Origin: Nostocoides sp. HKS02
Lineage (GTDB): Bacteria; Actinomycetota; Actinomycetes; Actinomycetales; Dermatophilaceae
DNA: 64,000 nt
Direction: 5' to 3'
Assembly (NCBI RefSeq): GCF_009707485.1
Contig: NZ_CP046121.1
Location: 2,418,001-2,482,000, forward strand
The notes below the pieces were generated by a model. That model ran no database searches, was not told the DNA's origin, and saw only the letters and a list, made by a program, of their open reading frames with translations. The translations under genes were made by a program, and so were the position numbers. Shown in pieces: positions 1 to 10,555 of this stretch (position 1 is its first letter; each line of letters starts with the position of its first letter).

Positions 1-120
1 GAGTGCCGCGACCAGCGCCAGCCCGATCACCCCCAGGCTCGCCACGACCACCACGGTCATCGAGCCGTCGTCAGCGCGACGGGCTCGCCGGTGCTCCAGC
101 CGTCGCGCCGCCTTGCTCAC
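1..120 (-). CDS. TadE-like Tad-locus protein, N-terminal part (cut by window edge)
   Basis: Only the first 40 codons are inside the window. A short basic leader (many Arg and Lys) is followed by an Asp-Gly-Ser-Met motif and a hydrophobic helix rich in Val and Leu. This layout is typical of the second TadE-like protein at the end of actinobacterial tad operons (Rv3654c type). The GTG start overlaps the stop of the upstream TadE gene by 4 bp (GTGA), so translation is probably coupled. Its role is inferred from position: minor pilin or pilus assembly factor at the membrane. The catalytic or functional C-terminal part cannot be judged. Confidence 0.65.
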   Translation of the reverse strand, partial: MSKAARRLEHRRARRADDGSMTVVVVASLGVIGLALVAAL

Positions 121-485
121 GGGCGAACCGGGGGCCGAAGCGTTGACCCGGTCACACTCGGGTCATCTTCTTCAGCGGCGACGGCGCTGCCCTGCGGCGT
201 GGCGCGAGCCCCGAGCCAGGCCAGCGCGGGCCCCGGGTGTCCGACCACGCGCACCTCGAGGTCCTGGCCAGACTGCCGCACGCTGAGCTCCGCCCCCGGG
301 GGCGCCAGCGCGCGGCCCTGCGTGATCGCGCGCTCGGGGCTGTCGCCCCTGGCGAGGAGCCGCGCCGTGGCTCGGGCTGCGTCGAGGCACCGAACCTGGT
401 CCAGCGCGGTCGACATCGCCGACAGCGCCATGACGACCATGAGAATCACCGCGGGCACGGCGACGGCGAACTCGGCGGTGGCCAG
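117..485 (-). CDS. TadE-family minor pilin, start codon uncertain
   Basis: The protein has the TadE hallmark: a short N-terminus, then ATAEFAVAVPAVILMVV, where the Glu before the hydrophobic helix matches the prepilin-like TAEF motif. About 120 residues follow with a polar C-terminus. TadE proteins are minor pilins of the Tad secretion/pilus machine. No ATG, GTG or TTG lies at a sensible place in this frame. The coordinate given is a CTG just before the motif. The nearest upstream alternative is a TTG about 110 bp earlier, inside the DUF4244 gene. The stop overlaps the next gene by 4 bp. The family call is firm; the start is weak. Confidence 0.65.
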   Translation of the reverse strand: MATAEFAVAVPAVILMVVMALSAMSTALDQVRCLDAARATARLLARGDSPERAITQGRALAPPGAELSVRQSGQDLEVRVVGHPGPALAWLGARATPQGSAVAAEEDDPSVTGSTLRPPVRP

Positions 486-499
486 GCCCGCCTCCCGGG

Positions 500-688
500 C
501 TAGCTCGCCGTGCCCAGCGCCGCGGTGATGACCGACGCCAACGCCGCCCTGACCGCCCCCGACTTCACGACCAGCAGCAGCACCGCGGCGAAGGCGCAAG
601 CCGCCAACGTGCCCACGGCGTACTCGGCGGTCGTCATGCCGACCTCGCGGCTCAGGCGCCGCAACCGTTGTCTGAGAATGCATTTCAC
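500..688 (-). CDS. DUF4244 small Flp-pilin-like protein
   Basis: A 62-residue protein with a basic N-terminus, the motif GMTTAEYAVGTLAACAFAAV and one transmembrane helix. TAEYA followed by a hydrophobic helix is the Flp major-pilin pattern, and DUF4244 proteins hold the pilin position in actinobacterial tad operons. The GTG start is preceded by GAAGGAG six bases upstream, a good Shine-Dalgarno. A 167-bp gap separates it from tadC, so it may have its own promoter, as expected for a highly expressed structural subunit. It would be processed by a prepilin peptidase that is not in this window. Confidence 0.8.
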   Translation of the reverse strand: MKCILRQRLRRLSREVGMTTAEYAVGTLAACAFAAVLLLVVKSGAVRAALASVITAALGTAS

Positions 689-855
689 GCGCGTCTCCTT
701 CGGATGGGTGGCGGCCGATCGGCCGTGGAACATCCAGTGCACCGCAGCGCGCGCGTCGGCTCCCATCGTCCGGCACGAGGCTGTGGACGTCCCGGCTCTC
801 GGGGCCTCGCTGTGGATGACACCGCGGGCCAGGCGGTGCGATGACTCGACGCGGG

Positions 856-1491
856 CTACCCACCCAGGACGCCGTGGGCCAAGGCCACCACGACGGGAAC
901 CACGGCGGTGCAGGCAAAGGCCGGCAGGAAGCCCAGCCCGAGCGGCACCACCAGGAGAACTCCGGCGCGGGCGGCCCGACGCTCCGCCGCGCGCCCCTCG
1001 GTCGCCCGAAGGCGGTGTGCCGCGCGCTCCACGAGGTCTGCCGGAGGCGCGCCGGTCTGGTCCGCCACCTGCCAGGCCAACGCCACGGGTCGCCAGCACG
1101 GCCCGGCGAACGCCCACGCCTGGGCGGCCGACCGCCCCCAACGTAGGGCTGCCACCACGGCACCGAGGTCGCGCTTGACCGCGCCTGCGGAGCCTGTCTG
1201 GACCTGTGCCAGTGCCTCTGCCAGCCCCATCCCCGACCGGACCGCCAGGGCGATCAGCACGAGGGTGTCGGCCACCTCGGCGGTCGCAGGCATGGCCTCG
1301 GCGCGACCGGTCAGCGTCTGGGCGACCCGTCCCACCGGGCCCAGGACCTGGGCGACCCGCCGGGAGACGGGGCCCGGCCACCCCCAGGCGGTGTCGGCCG
1401 ATCGCGAGGACGCAGCCGTGAACCTTGGGCGGGTCGGCGGCCAGAACAGGACAGCGACAGCACCGAGCACCGCCGCTGCGGCGAGCGGCAT
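856..1491 (-). CDS. tadC: TadC-like type II/IV secretion membrane protein
   Basis: A 211-residue GspF/TadC-family inner-membrane platform protein. A hydrophobic N-terminal segment is followed by a cytoplasmic helical domain (LALAVRSGMGLAEAL is the family's typical repeat), and the C-terminus has two hydrophobic helices. The ATG overlaps the tadB stop by one base (TGATG). With TadB it should form the membrane platform driven by the TadA ATPase in pilus assembly. It is shorter than typical TadC, as is usual in actinobacteria. Confidence 0.85.
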   Translation of the reverse strand: MPLAAAAVLGAVAVLFWPPTRPRFTAASSRSADTAWGWPGPVSRRVAQVLGPVGRVAQTLTGRAEAMPATAEVADTLVLIALAVRSGMGLAEALAQVQTGSAGAVKRDLGAVVAALRWGRSAAQAWAFAGPCWRPVALAWQVADQTGAPPADLVERAAHRLRATEGRAAERRAARAGVLLVVPLGLGFLPAFACTAVVPVVVALAHGVLGG

Positions 1492-2207
1492 CAGGGCGCC
1501 CCGGCGCCCGATGACACCGCGGGTCGCAGCGCCCGCTCGATGATGATGCGGCTGACCAACCACCCGAACAGGGCCATCACGAGCCCGATCACGAGGCTGG
1601 CCAGCGCGACCGGGGACGACAGGTAGAGGTCGCCCGGGCCGAAGCCGAACACTGCCCCCACCAACGGGCCACACAACGGAAGGACGGTGAGGACCACCAT
1701 CGACGCCCTGGGCCCGGCCGTCATCGCGGCCAGGCGCTCTCGGGACACCTGACGCTCGCGCAGGACCTCCTCGGCCGACTCGAGGGCGCGCGCGAGGGGC
1801 GCGCCGGTGCGCTCGGTCAGGCGCCAGGCTTGACCGACGAACCGAAGGTCGGCGCTGTCGAGTGCATCGGCCTCTCGGAGCCACACCTCGGCCAGGGCTT
1901 CACCACGTGCGGCGGCCTCGAGCAGGTGCTCGAACGACTGGCTCAGCGGGCGGCTGACGTCGACCGCGTCGATCGCCACGCGCAGGGCCGTCGCAGGCGG
2001 CACCCCCCGGTGCAGAGGCCCGATCAGGAGCGCGATGGTGTCGGCCAGCTCGGCCTGCAGGCGCACGCGGTCACGGCGCGGCATCCGAACGCGTGCGCTC
2101 GAGGCCGGTCGCGCGGGGGACCCCGGGGGCCGGCGGGCGGGCGACGGCCACAGGACGGTCGCACTCACCACGAGCAGCAGGAACACCGCAGCGAGCACCG
2201 CGTTCAC
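1491..2207 (-). CDS. tadB: TadB-like type II/IV secretion membrane protein
   Basis: A 238-residue protein with an N-terminal membrane helix, a GspF-type domain (ELADTIALLIGPLHRGVPPA through the LTERTGAPLARAL motif) and two C-terminal transmembrane helices. The GTG start lies in a 4-bp GTGA overlap with the tadA stop. This is the second membrane platform subunit of the Tad apparatus. The GspF signature 'TGAPLA' recurs in TadC as 'TGAPPA', supporting the pair as paralogues. The operon context makes the assignment secure. Confidence 0.87.
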   Translation of the reverse strand: MNAVLAAVFLLLVVSATVLWPSPARRPPGSPARPASSARVRMPRRDRVRLQAELADTIALLIGPLHRGVPPATALRVAIDAVDVSRPLSQSFEHLLEAAARGEALAEVWLREADALDSADLRFVGQAWRLTERTGAPLARALESAEEVLRERQVSRERLAAMTAGPRASMVVLTVLPLCGPLVGAVFGFGPGDLYLSSPVALASLVIGLVMALFGWLVSRIIIERALRPAVSSGAGAP

Positions 2208-3331
2208 CGCCCTGCTCCGATCAGGGTGGACAGCTGCGCCCAGCCTTGACGGCGTTGACCGGTGACCACGTCGAGCGCCGGCACGCACTCGACACCCCCG
2301 GGTCCTCGCCCGAGTACGGACACCGACGCGACCACACGCTGGTGCCGGATGCGGGTCACGTGCACCACGGCCTGGACTGCGCTCGCCAGCTGCGACTGCA
2401 CGGCCTGCTGGTCGAGGTCCGCCAACGCACCCAAGGCCTCGAAGCGGGCCGGCACGTCGCTCGGCGCGTTGGCATGAACCGTGCCGCACCCACCCTCGTG
2501 GCCGGTGTTGAGCGCCGCCAACATCTCGCGCACCTCAGCGCCCCGCACCTCGCCCACCACCAGCCGGTCCGGGCGCATGCGGAGTGCTTGGCGCACGAGG
2601 TCGACCAGCGTGACCGATCCCTGCCCCTCGACGTTGGGCGCCCGGCCCTGGAGTCGAACCACGTGGGGGTGCGAGACGGACAGCTCCCGAACGTCCTCCA
2701 CCACCACGATGCGCTCCGCAGCCGGAACCTCTGCGAGCATCGCCGAAAGCAGGGTCGTCTTGCCACACCCAGTGCCCCCGGTCACCACGAACGAGCACCG
2801 GCGCGCCACCAGTGCACGCAGGACCTCCTCGCCCTCGGGACCGAGCATGCCGCTCGCGCGCAACGACCCCAAGCCGTCGGTGCGCAGGCGTGGCACCCGC
2901 AGGCTGAGGTGGGCCCCGCCGTCCACCAGAGGTGGAAGCACCGCATGCAGCCGCACGCCACCCGGCAGGAGGCCGTCGACCCACGGCTGGCTCTCGTCGA
3001 GTCGACGACCCGCGAGCCCGGCCAGCCGCACTGCGAGCCGTCGCGCCGCGGCGGGGTCGGGAAGCGCGACCCCAGACCGCTCGAGGCCAGCGCCGCGGTC
3101 GACCCACACCGCACCGTCGCCGTTGACCAGCACGTCGGTCACGCTCGGGTCCTCGAGACACGCCTCGAGTGGCCCCAGCCCCAGCACCTCGGACGCGAGG
3201 GACCGGCGGGCAGCAGCCACCCCGGCGAGGCCGAGCCGGGCAACCTCGGTCGCGGCGACCTCGGCGACCATCTGAGCGTCAGGCAGCCGACCCCGTCTGA
3301 TCCGCTCATCGATCCGGGTGGACTGGCTCAC
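2204..3331 (-). CDS. tadA: TadA/CpaF family secretion ATPase
   Basis: A 375-residue hexameric ATPase that powers Tad pilus extrusion from the cytoplasmic face. Visible motifs are the Walker A GGTGCGKTTLL, the Walker B-like RPDRLVVGEVRGAE, the His box (GHEGGCGTVHAN) and the TadA/CpaF N-terminal signature (DPSVTDVLVNG). The GTG start overlaps the stop of the upstream Ssd-like gene by four bases, and the end overlaps tadB the same way. These couplings show a single translational unit. The length is usual for actinobacterial TadA. Confidence 0.93.
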   Translation of the reverse strand: MSQSTRIDERIRRGRLPDAQMVAEVAATEVARLGLAGVAAARRSLASEVLGLGPLEACLEDPSVTDVLVNGDGAVWVDRGAGLERSGVALPDPAAARRLAVRLAGLAGRRLDESQPWVDGLLPGGVRLHAVLPPLVDGGAHLSLRVPRLRTDGLGSLRASGMLGPEGEEVLRALVARRCSFVVTGGTGCGKTTLLSAMLAEVPAAERIVVVEDVRELSVSHPHVVRLQGRAPNVEGQGSVTLVDLVRQALRMRPDRLVVGEVRGAEVREMLAALNTGHEGGCGTVHANAPSDVPARFEALGALADLDQQAVQSQLASAVQAVVHVTRIRHQRVVASVSVLGRGPGGVECVPALDVVTGQRRQGWAQLSTLIGAGR

Positions 3332-4104
3332 GCGGTGACCGCCGGGCCGGGGCCAAGCGCAGCGCCGGCCGCGAGGCCGGACGGCACGGGTTGGGCCAGC
3401 ACCCGGTCGGCAGCATCGGCCAGGGCCGAGGAGTCGCGCGACCCCGGCAACCGTGCGCGGTCGGCGTCGGCCGCCGCGCGAGCGTCGTCGCGCAGCACGG
3501 TCGCGAGCGGGAGATCGAGGTGGGCGGCGACGTCTTCGGGCAGGAGCGGATCGCGCCGCCCCACTCTCAGGACCAGCCGGGTCAACGGCGCGAGGTCGAT
3601 GACCGACGGCACCAGGGCCGAGGCGTCGGCCAGCTGACGAGCCCCCAGTCCAACGAGCACGAGCACCTCGGTGCACCAGGGCACGAGCTCGGTCGAGCGA
3701 CCGAGGTCGACCACGCAGAGGGCGCACACCGTGGCCAAGGCCTCCACCGCGGCGCCAGCGACCTCAGCACCGGGATCCACGCCGCGCGCCGCCAGCACCC
3801 GCAGCGGGCCGTCAGCGGGAAGGGCGCGCAACAGCGCCGCCCCGTCGAGTGGCCCGCGCGCCGAGACGAGGTCGGGCCAGCGCAGCCCGGGGAGGTGCTC
3901 GAGGCAGGCCGTCACGTCCAGGCCCCCTCGATCGCGCTCGCCGTCGACGCACACCGTGGCGCCCAGCTGCCGCGCGCCGCGCAGGGCCAGGGCCACCGAA
4001 AGACTGGATGCACCCAGGCCACCGGAGGCCCCCACGACGCCGATCACCCGATGGTCGATGCCCCCGCGATCGATGCCCCCGTGCTCCACTCCCCCGTGAT
4101 CCAT
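3328..4104 (-). CDS. CpaE/Ssd-like MinD-family protein of the tad locus
   Basis: A 258-residue MinD/ParA-fold protein that replaces CpaE in actinobacterial tad operons (septum-site-determining protein Ssd in mycobacteria). The core begins HRVIGVVGASGGLGASSL. The deviant Walker A lacks the usual Lys-Thr after the glycines (GASGGLGASS), so strong ATP hydrolysis is doubtful. This is typical of the Ssd branch. Upstream in-frame codons are possible, but the ATG chosen starts just before the fold. Residues 2-19 are a fourfold imperfect repeat (DHGGVEHGGIDRGGID), absent from most relatives as far as I know. It is the first gene of the pilus operon. Confidence 0.8.
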   Translation of the reverse strand: MDHGGVEHGGIDRGGIDHRVIGVVGASGGLGASSLSVALALRGARQLGATVCVDGERDRGGLDVTACLEHLPGLRWPDLVSARGPLDGAALLRALPADGPLRVLAARGVDPGAEVAGAAVEALATVCALCVVDLGRSTELVPWCTEVLVLVGLGARQLADASALVPSVIDLAPLTRLVLRVGRRDPLLPEDVAAHLDLPLATVLRDDARAAADADRARLPGSRDSSALADAADRVLAQPVPSGLAAGAALGPGPAVTA

Positions 4105-4240
4105 GCCGCCGAGCGTCCCCCACCAACCCGTCCTCCAGCAGCGCACGCCGACGAGCCTGTGGACGAAGCCGGGCGCGCCGGGACCGCTGTGGATGACGCG
4201 CCGCGCACATGCCGAAGAAGACACCTGCCAGGGAAAAGGG

Positions 4241-4273
4241 GACGGCCCCGGTCGGGGGACAACCGGGGCCGTC
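4241..4273 (-). terminator. Perfect hairpin upstream of the pilus operon
   Basis: GACGGCCCCGG and CCGGGGCCGTC form an 11-bp perfect stem around an 11-nt loop. There is no U-run, so it is a hairpin-type terminator candidate as often seen in GC-rich actinobacteria, or an attenuator in the pilus operon leader. It lies 68 bp after the small open frame ending at 4341 (minus strand). Confidence 0.45.
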
Positions 4274-4340
4274 GACGCGCCAAGCTCCGGGGGAGGAGCC
4301 GGTGCGCCGGTCCACTCGACCCCGAAGGGGAGCGGACTGC

Positions 4341-4448
4341 TCAATCCTGAACCATCGCGCGTTCAACCGCAACTCTCTTCGCCAGAATCGCCGTGATCCA
4401 CGCCACACTCATCCCCGCGAATAGGCCCGATTGGTCATGAAGCGTCAC
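4341..4448 (-). CDS. Possible 35-residue small protein
   Basis: An open frame from GTG with AGGTG five to nine bases upstream. It encodes 35 residues: a polar start, a hydrophobic middle (MSVAWITAILA) and a charged C-terminus ending VQD. Base composition is clearly lower in GC than the flanks. It is bracketed by two hairpins, which suggests a separate small transcription unit. I recognise no family. It may be chance. Confidence 0.2.
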   Translation of the reverse strand: MTLHDQSGLFAGMSVAWITAILAKRVAVERAMVQD

Positions 4449-4470
4449 GAATTCACCTGCCCGACGCGGG

Positions 4471-4498
4471 GATGGCACCCCGCAAGCGGGGTGCCATC
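4471..4498 (-). terminator. 13-bp perfect inverted repeat (terminator candidate)
   Basis: GATGGCACCCCGC and GCGGGGTGCCATC are perfectly complementary with only AA between them, giving a very stable hairpin. It lies 232 bp downstream of the Fic-like gene stop on the minus strand and could end that transcript. No T-tract follows. Confidence 0.5.
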
Positions 4499-4729
4499 GA
4501 CCGTGACCCGCCGCGGGTGACCAGGCGTGCACTCTGAATGTGTCGCAGCGGGACAAGCCCGCCACGATCGGTCCACCAGTGGACTGCCCGCGCGTGGGTG
4601 CCCGGTGGGATCACGGTGATCGTCGGACTCGCGTCCGTCGACTTGGTTCATGTGTACCCCCGCTCGGGGCGAAACGGAACCCTTGACTTTTGCGCACCGG
4701 CGGTGGCGCGCGTGTCCTCGACGAGGCGC

Positions 4730-5617
4730 CTAGCTGAGCCGACCGGCCCGCACGGCGTCACAGATCTGCTCGCCCAGCGCCGCTCCCGCCACCAAGGCGT
4801 CGGCACAGTGCCCGATCCACAGACCCATGCCCTCGGGGGTGCCCATCCCGTATGCCGCGAGCGCACCGAGGTAGGCCGGCCCGCCCTGCTCGGCGTGCCC
4901 CGCCTCGGTGACCGCGACCCCGGTGGGATCCAGACCGCAGGCCTGCACCAAGGCCCGTTCGGTGGCCCGCGCGACGACGCCGTTACCGCGCACGAACGGC
5001 CGGGCGGTGGCGATCTCGGCATGGGCGACGGCCGCGACCACCAGGGCCGGAACCGCCGCGCCGACCGTCATCACGGCCACCAGCCCCTCGAGCCGCGCGC
5101 TGAGGGCCGCCGCATCAGGCGCGACGCCGAGATCGGTGAACTCCGCGGGCTGCTCGTCGTGCAGTCGCGGCCGACCGAGCTGCCGGTCCTCCACGAGTCC
5201 GGCCGCGGCGGCGACGTGGAGCCGGGCCAGGGCCTGCAGCGGGGCGGAGGTGACCGTTGTTCGTACCCGTTCGCTCTCCGCGGTGGCCTGCACGGCACCA
5301 CGAGCGACCTGCTGGACCGGATCGGGGCGCAGCGGCCAGGCAGCCGCTCCGCGCATGATGTCGCGGACGAGGTCGAGCGGGACGGTGGCTCCCTCGAGGG
5401 CTGCGCTCGCCTGGGCGCCACGGACCCGCGACTCGGCGCTGGCCTCGGGGATCCGGCGACGCAGCGCCTCGTGCCAGCGCAGTCGCTCGCACGCCGCGCG
5501 AGCGGCCGCGATCTTCTCGGGGACGCCGGGCAGCACGGCGAGCGCACCCAGCGAGGCGACAACCTGCGGTGAAGGACTCGGCACGAACAGCAGCCTAGAG
5601 ATCACCTCGAGCGCCAC
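4730..5617 (-). CDS. Fic-fold protein with degenerate active site
   Basis: A 295-residue protein, often named only 'oxidoreductase' in actinobacteria. Around residues 205-220 it carries ARPFVRGNGVVARAT, aligning with the Fic motif HPFxxGNGRxxR. The Pro-Phe, Gly-Asn-Gly and final Arg are kept, while the catalytic His is Arg and the acidic residue is Arg. AMPylation activity is therefore unlikely. An upstream segment (AQASAALEGATVPLD) resembles the (S/T)xxxE(G/N) inhibitory or SIEGN helix of Fic proteins. It lies next to the tad locus, as in other actinobacteria. Its function is unknown. The start is taken as GTG at 5617. Confidence 0.6.
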   Translation of the reverse strand: MALEVISRLLFVPSPSPQVVASLGALAVLPGVPEKIAAARAACERLRWHEALRRRIPEASAESRVRGAQASAALEGATVPLDLVRDIMRGAAAWPLRPDPVQQVARGAVQATAESERVRTTVTSAPLQALARLHVAAAAGLVEDRQLGRPRLHDEQPAEFTDLGVAPDAAALSARLEGLVAVMTVGAAVPALVVAAVAHAEIATARPFVRGNGVVARATERALVQACGLDPTGVAVTEAGHAEQGGPAYLGALAAYGMGTPEGMGLWIGHCADALVAGAALGEQICDAVRAGRLS

Positions 5618-5682
5618 GCATACCGCGTCAACGTCGGCACTGCTGTGCGCGTCAGTGGGGTGTCCCGAAGGGAGGACACATC

Positions 5683-6239
5683 ATGAATCTCCGCACCAGA
5701 GGTGCCATCCGGGCACTTGCCATCGCCGTGGCCGCCGGGGTACTCCCCCTCGCGGCTGCCACCACCTCAGCCGACGCCGCGCCGTACTGCGGCATCACCT
5801 GGGGCTCGCTCGCCAAGAACGCCGCCCCCATGGTCGCGGGGCCGGTGACCGGGGTGCGCGCGGGCCGCCACACCTGCTTCGACCGGCTCGTCATCGACCT
5901 CAAGGGAAGAGCAGCGGGGTACTCCGTCAGCTACGTCACGACGGTCTTCACCGAGGGGCAGGGCGCTGCGGTCCCCTGCGTGGAGGCGCCAGGCTGCACA
6001 TCGTCGCCAAGGCCCCGGCATACACCTCCGCCGGGACGGCGAGCTTCACGCCAGCCAGGCCGGCGGAGGTCGTCAACGTCGCCGGCTTCACCACCTTCCG
6101 GCAGGTGGCGTGGGCGGGGACCTTCGAAGGTCAGACCTCGCTGGGTCTCGGGGTGCGGGCGAGGTTGCCGTTCCGCGCCTTCACGATCCAGGACGCGACG
6201 ACGAGTCGTCTCGTGATCGACGTCGCACACCACTGGTGA
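5683..6239 (+). pseudogene. Secreted AMIN-like domain protein, broken by a frameshift
   Basis: An ATG with GGGAGG upstream opens a signal peptide (Arg-rich N-terminus, hydrophobic core, SADAAPYCG cleavage region). The mature part begins with a short Trp-Gly-Ser-Leu segment, then GVRAGRHTCFDRLVIDL, a pattern of actinobacterial secreted proteins with an AMIN-like fold. At a four-C run at 5973-5976 the frame is lost. Adding one C restores VPLRGGARLHIVAKAPAY through LVIDVAHHW and a TGA at 6239, giving about 185 residues. A sequencing deletion in the C run is the simplest reading; a true pseudogene is possible. The 3' end overlaps the convergent membrane gene by 59 bp. Confidence 0.65.
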
Positions 6240-7032
6240 CGGCACGGGTCGCGGCGATCAGCAGGGCCAGGACTGCCGCGACCCAGAACCACCCCGCGAC
6301 CTGGCTGAGCGTCGTCTGGCTCGAGGCCCACCACTGGGTTCGCAGGAAGTCCCACGTCGCACTGGTCACGACGCTGAGCTGGTGGCCCATCGAGCCCGCC
6401 TGCGTGGCCGGGGGCAGGTGGTCCCAGCCGTGGCGCAGCGACTGGGCCACGAGCGCGGAGGCCAGCCAGACGACCAGGAGTCGGGCGACCCCGAGGAGGG
6501 TCGGCGCCACTCGTTGCCAGGACGCGACGGCGAACGGCAGCGCCAGTGCGACGGCCAGCGGCGCGCCGTGGGGCCAGGTCGCCGGCGACAGCCCGGCCAC
6601 GAGGGCCAGTACGGTCGCCGCGCCGATCGGCCCCTTGTGCCCCCGTGCACCGAGGGCGATGCCGAGGAAGGCCCCGAGGCCGAGCAGGATGGCGAGCACC
6701 TCGCGCTCGTCGGGGTACCGGTCGCTGCCGGGTGCGGACAACAGCCAGCCCAGACCGCTGAGCACCACGACGACGGCGAACCGGGGCCAGGGGGCGCGCA
6801 CGAGGAGCGAGACCGAGGCTGCGGCGGCTGTGGCCCCCAGGAGCACCACAGCGCCGTCACGTGCCTGCAGCGGCAGCTGCAGCCACGACTGGAGGCCCCA
6901 GAAGCCGGCGGGCCACCACAGCAGGATGCCGAGCAGCAGCGCGAGCTCAGGCCAGTAGCGCCGGGCCACGCCGCGCAGCCGCCCCTGCTCGGTGGCCGCC
7001 CGTGCCTCGGCCCGATTGAGTGTGGTGCCCAC
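6181..7032 (-). CDS. Multi-pass membrane protein of unknown function
   Basis: 283 residues with about eight hydrophobic segments, a basic N-terminus and an Arg/Ser-rich C-terminal tail. I recognise no family motif. The GTG start has no Shine-Dalgarno but lies six bases after a TAGTCT box (7039-7044), fitting a leaderless mRNA. It is divergent from acetyl-CoA synthetase and convergent with the secreted protein, sharing 59 bp at the 3' ends. The final 30 residues lie in that overlap and are the least certain part. Confidence 0.65.
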   Translation of the reverse strand: MGTTLNRAEARAATEQGRLRGVARRYWPELALLLGILLWWPAGFWGLQSWLQLPLQARDGAVVLLGATAAAASVSLLVRAPWPRFAVVVVLSGLGWLLSAPGSDRYPDEREVLAILLGLGAFLGIALGARGHKGPIGAATVLALVAGLSPATWPHGAPLAVALALPFAVASWQRVAPTLLGVARLLVVWLASALVAQSLRHGWDHLPPATQAGSMGHQLSVVTSATWDFLRTQWWASSQTTLSQVAGWFWVAAVLALLIAATRAVTSGVRRRSRDDSSSRPGS

Positions 7033-7038
7033 CCCGCG

Positions 7039-7044
7039 AGACTA
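7039..7044 (-). promoter_or_regulatory. -10 box TAGTCT for leaderless membrane-protein gene
   Basis: TAGTCT on the minus strand ends six bases before the GTG at 7032, and there is no Shine-Dalgarno. This matches the TANNNT plus 6-7 nt pattern seen at many genes here. Confidence 0.5.
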
Positions 7045-7174
7045 GCCGTTGAGCGGGTAGGTTCGGACCGCCACGGACGCACCCTTGAAGCACGCGCCCG
7101 ATCCGGGTTGGCTGAGGGGGTGTTCCGCGGCCGTCGAGGTGGCCGCCTCGTCGATGCCGTCAGGAGGAGTCACC

Positions 7175-9121
<1,947 letters not shown>

Positions 9122-10009
9122 TCGCCGACATCGGCGTCCACTGGTCCCTGGCGAGGAGTACCTCGCGCAGCAGGTCCGGGCGGTCGGTGATGATGCCGTC
9201 GACCCCCGCGTCGAGCAGCCTGGTCATCTGGGCGGGCTCGTCGACGGTCCACACGACGACCCGAACACCGATCCGGTGCGCGCCGTCGACGAGCCGCTCG
9301 ACGAAGACCGGCACCCGACCGAGGCGCAACGGCACGTGGGCGAACTCGGCGGTCGCGAGCCGGCGAGCCGGTTGCACGCCGGCGCGTACCGACCCGACGA
9401 GCGCGGTGAGCGAGCGCCAGCCGAGGGCCGTCCGCACGCCAGGGACCTGCAGGCGAACGGCTGCGAGCCATCCGTCCCATGCCCCCGCGACGCATACCCG
9501 ATCGCGAAAGTCCTTGTGCTGCAACAGCTTGATCAATGGCGCAATGGCGTCGCGGTCCTTGAGGTCGACGGTGAACCGCGCGTCGGGGAATCGCTCGAGG
9601 GCCTCCACCAACGTCGGGATCGGCTCGAGACCTCCGACGCGCAGGGCGCGCACCGACTCGAGGCTATGCCGGCGCACCGGCGCCCGTACGCCGGTCACCC
9701 GGTCGAGGCGCTCGTCGTGGAAGCAGACCAGCTGCCCGTCCGAGGTGAGCCGGACGTCGGTCTCGAGGTAGCGCACGCCGAGCGCGGTCGCGAGCGAGAA
9801 GGCCGCGATGGTGTTCTCGGGCGCGAGTCCGGCACCCCCGCGGTGGGCGAGGGCGATCGGGCCGGTCTCAGCGCCATAGGCCATGACACCAAGGGTGCCC
9901 ATGCGCACGGGTCGGATGGCGCGAAAACGGGCTCCCAGCCCACTGTTCACCCGATCGTCGGGCACCGTTCGGGCGACCCGGGCCGGCAGGGGCCTGAGAG
10001 ACTTCGCCC

Positions 10010-10555
10010 ATGCCCCGACTGTCCGTCGTCATCGCCAGCACCCGACCCGAGCGCATCGGCCACCACGTCGCGGCCTGGGTGCTCGAGCGGGTGCCCGCCG
10101 ACTTCGAGACGACCGTGCACGACCTCCGCGAGCTCAACCTGCCGTTCCTCGACGAGCCGGGCCAACCCTCCGACGGCAACTACGCCCACGAACACACCCG
10201 TCGCTGGTCGGCGGCGATGACCGCGACCGACGCCCTCGTGCTGGTCATGCCCGAGTACAACCGCGGCTACAACGCGGCCCTCAAGAACGCCATCGACTTC
10301 CTCTACGCCGAGTGGGACGGGCTTCCCGTCGCGTGCGTCGGCTACGGCTGGCGCGGGGCCGAGTTCGCCAAGTCGGCCCTGCGCCAGACCCTCGAGCGGG
10401 TCAAGATGACCGTGGTCGACGCACCCGGGCTCGCCTTCGACAAGACCGTGTCCCAGCAGGGTGAGGTCATCGCGGGCGAAGACGTCGAGGCGCAGCTCGC
10501 GACGACGTTCGCCGACCTCCGCGAGCGCGCGCGAGCGTCGCGCAACGATTCGTGA
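10010..10555 (+). CDS. NADPH-dependent FMN reductase family protein
   Basis: A 181-residue flavodoxin-like fold. The N-terminal [12 protein letters not shown] is the FMN phosphate-binding loop, [19 protein letters not shown] the family signature, and [10 protein letters not shown] the third flavin loop. It likely reduces FMN or quinones at the cytoplasmic face with NAD(P)H. A GAGACT box lies six bases before the ATG, and no Shine-Dalgarno is present, so leaderless translation is possible. The stop overlaps the GTG of nhaA by 4 bp, indicating co-expression with the antiporter. Confidence 0.88.
   Translation: MPRLSVVIASTRPERIGHHVAAWVLERVPADFETTVHDLRELNLPFLDEPGQPSDGNYAHEHTRRWSAAMTATDALVLVMPEYNRGYNAALKNAIDFLYAEWDGLPVACVGYGWRGAEFAKSALRQTLERVKMTVVDAPGLAFDKTVSQQGEVIAGEDVEAQLATTFADLRERARASRNDS

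Larger units (their letters stand above)
4105..4729. other. 625-bp spacer with two hairpins and lower-GC patch
   Basis: The gap separates the pilus operon from the Fic-like gene; both are on the minus strand. It contains two perfect inverted repeats and, between them, an AT-richer stretch with a 35-codon open frame (all listed separately). The pilus operon promoter should lie near 4110-4230, but I could not pick a convincing -10/-35 pair. Confidence 0.5.
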
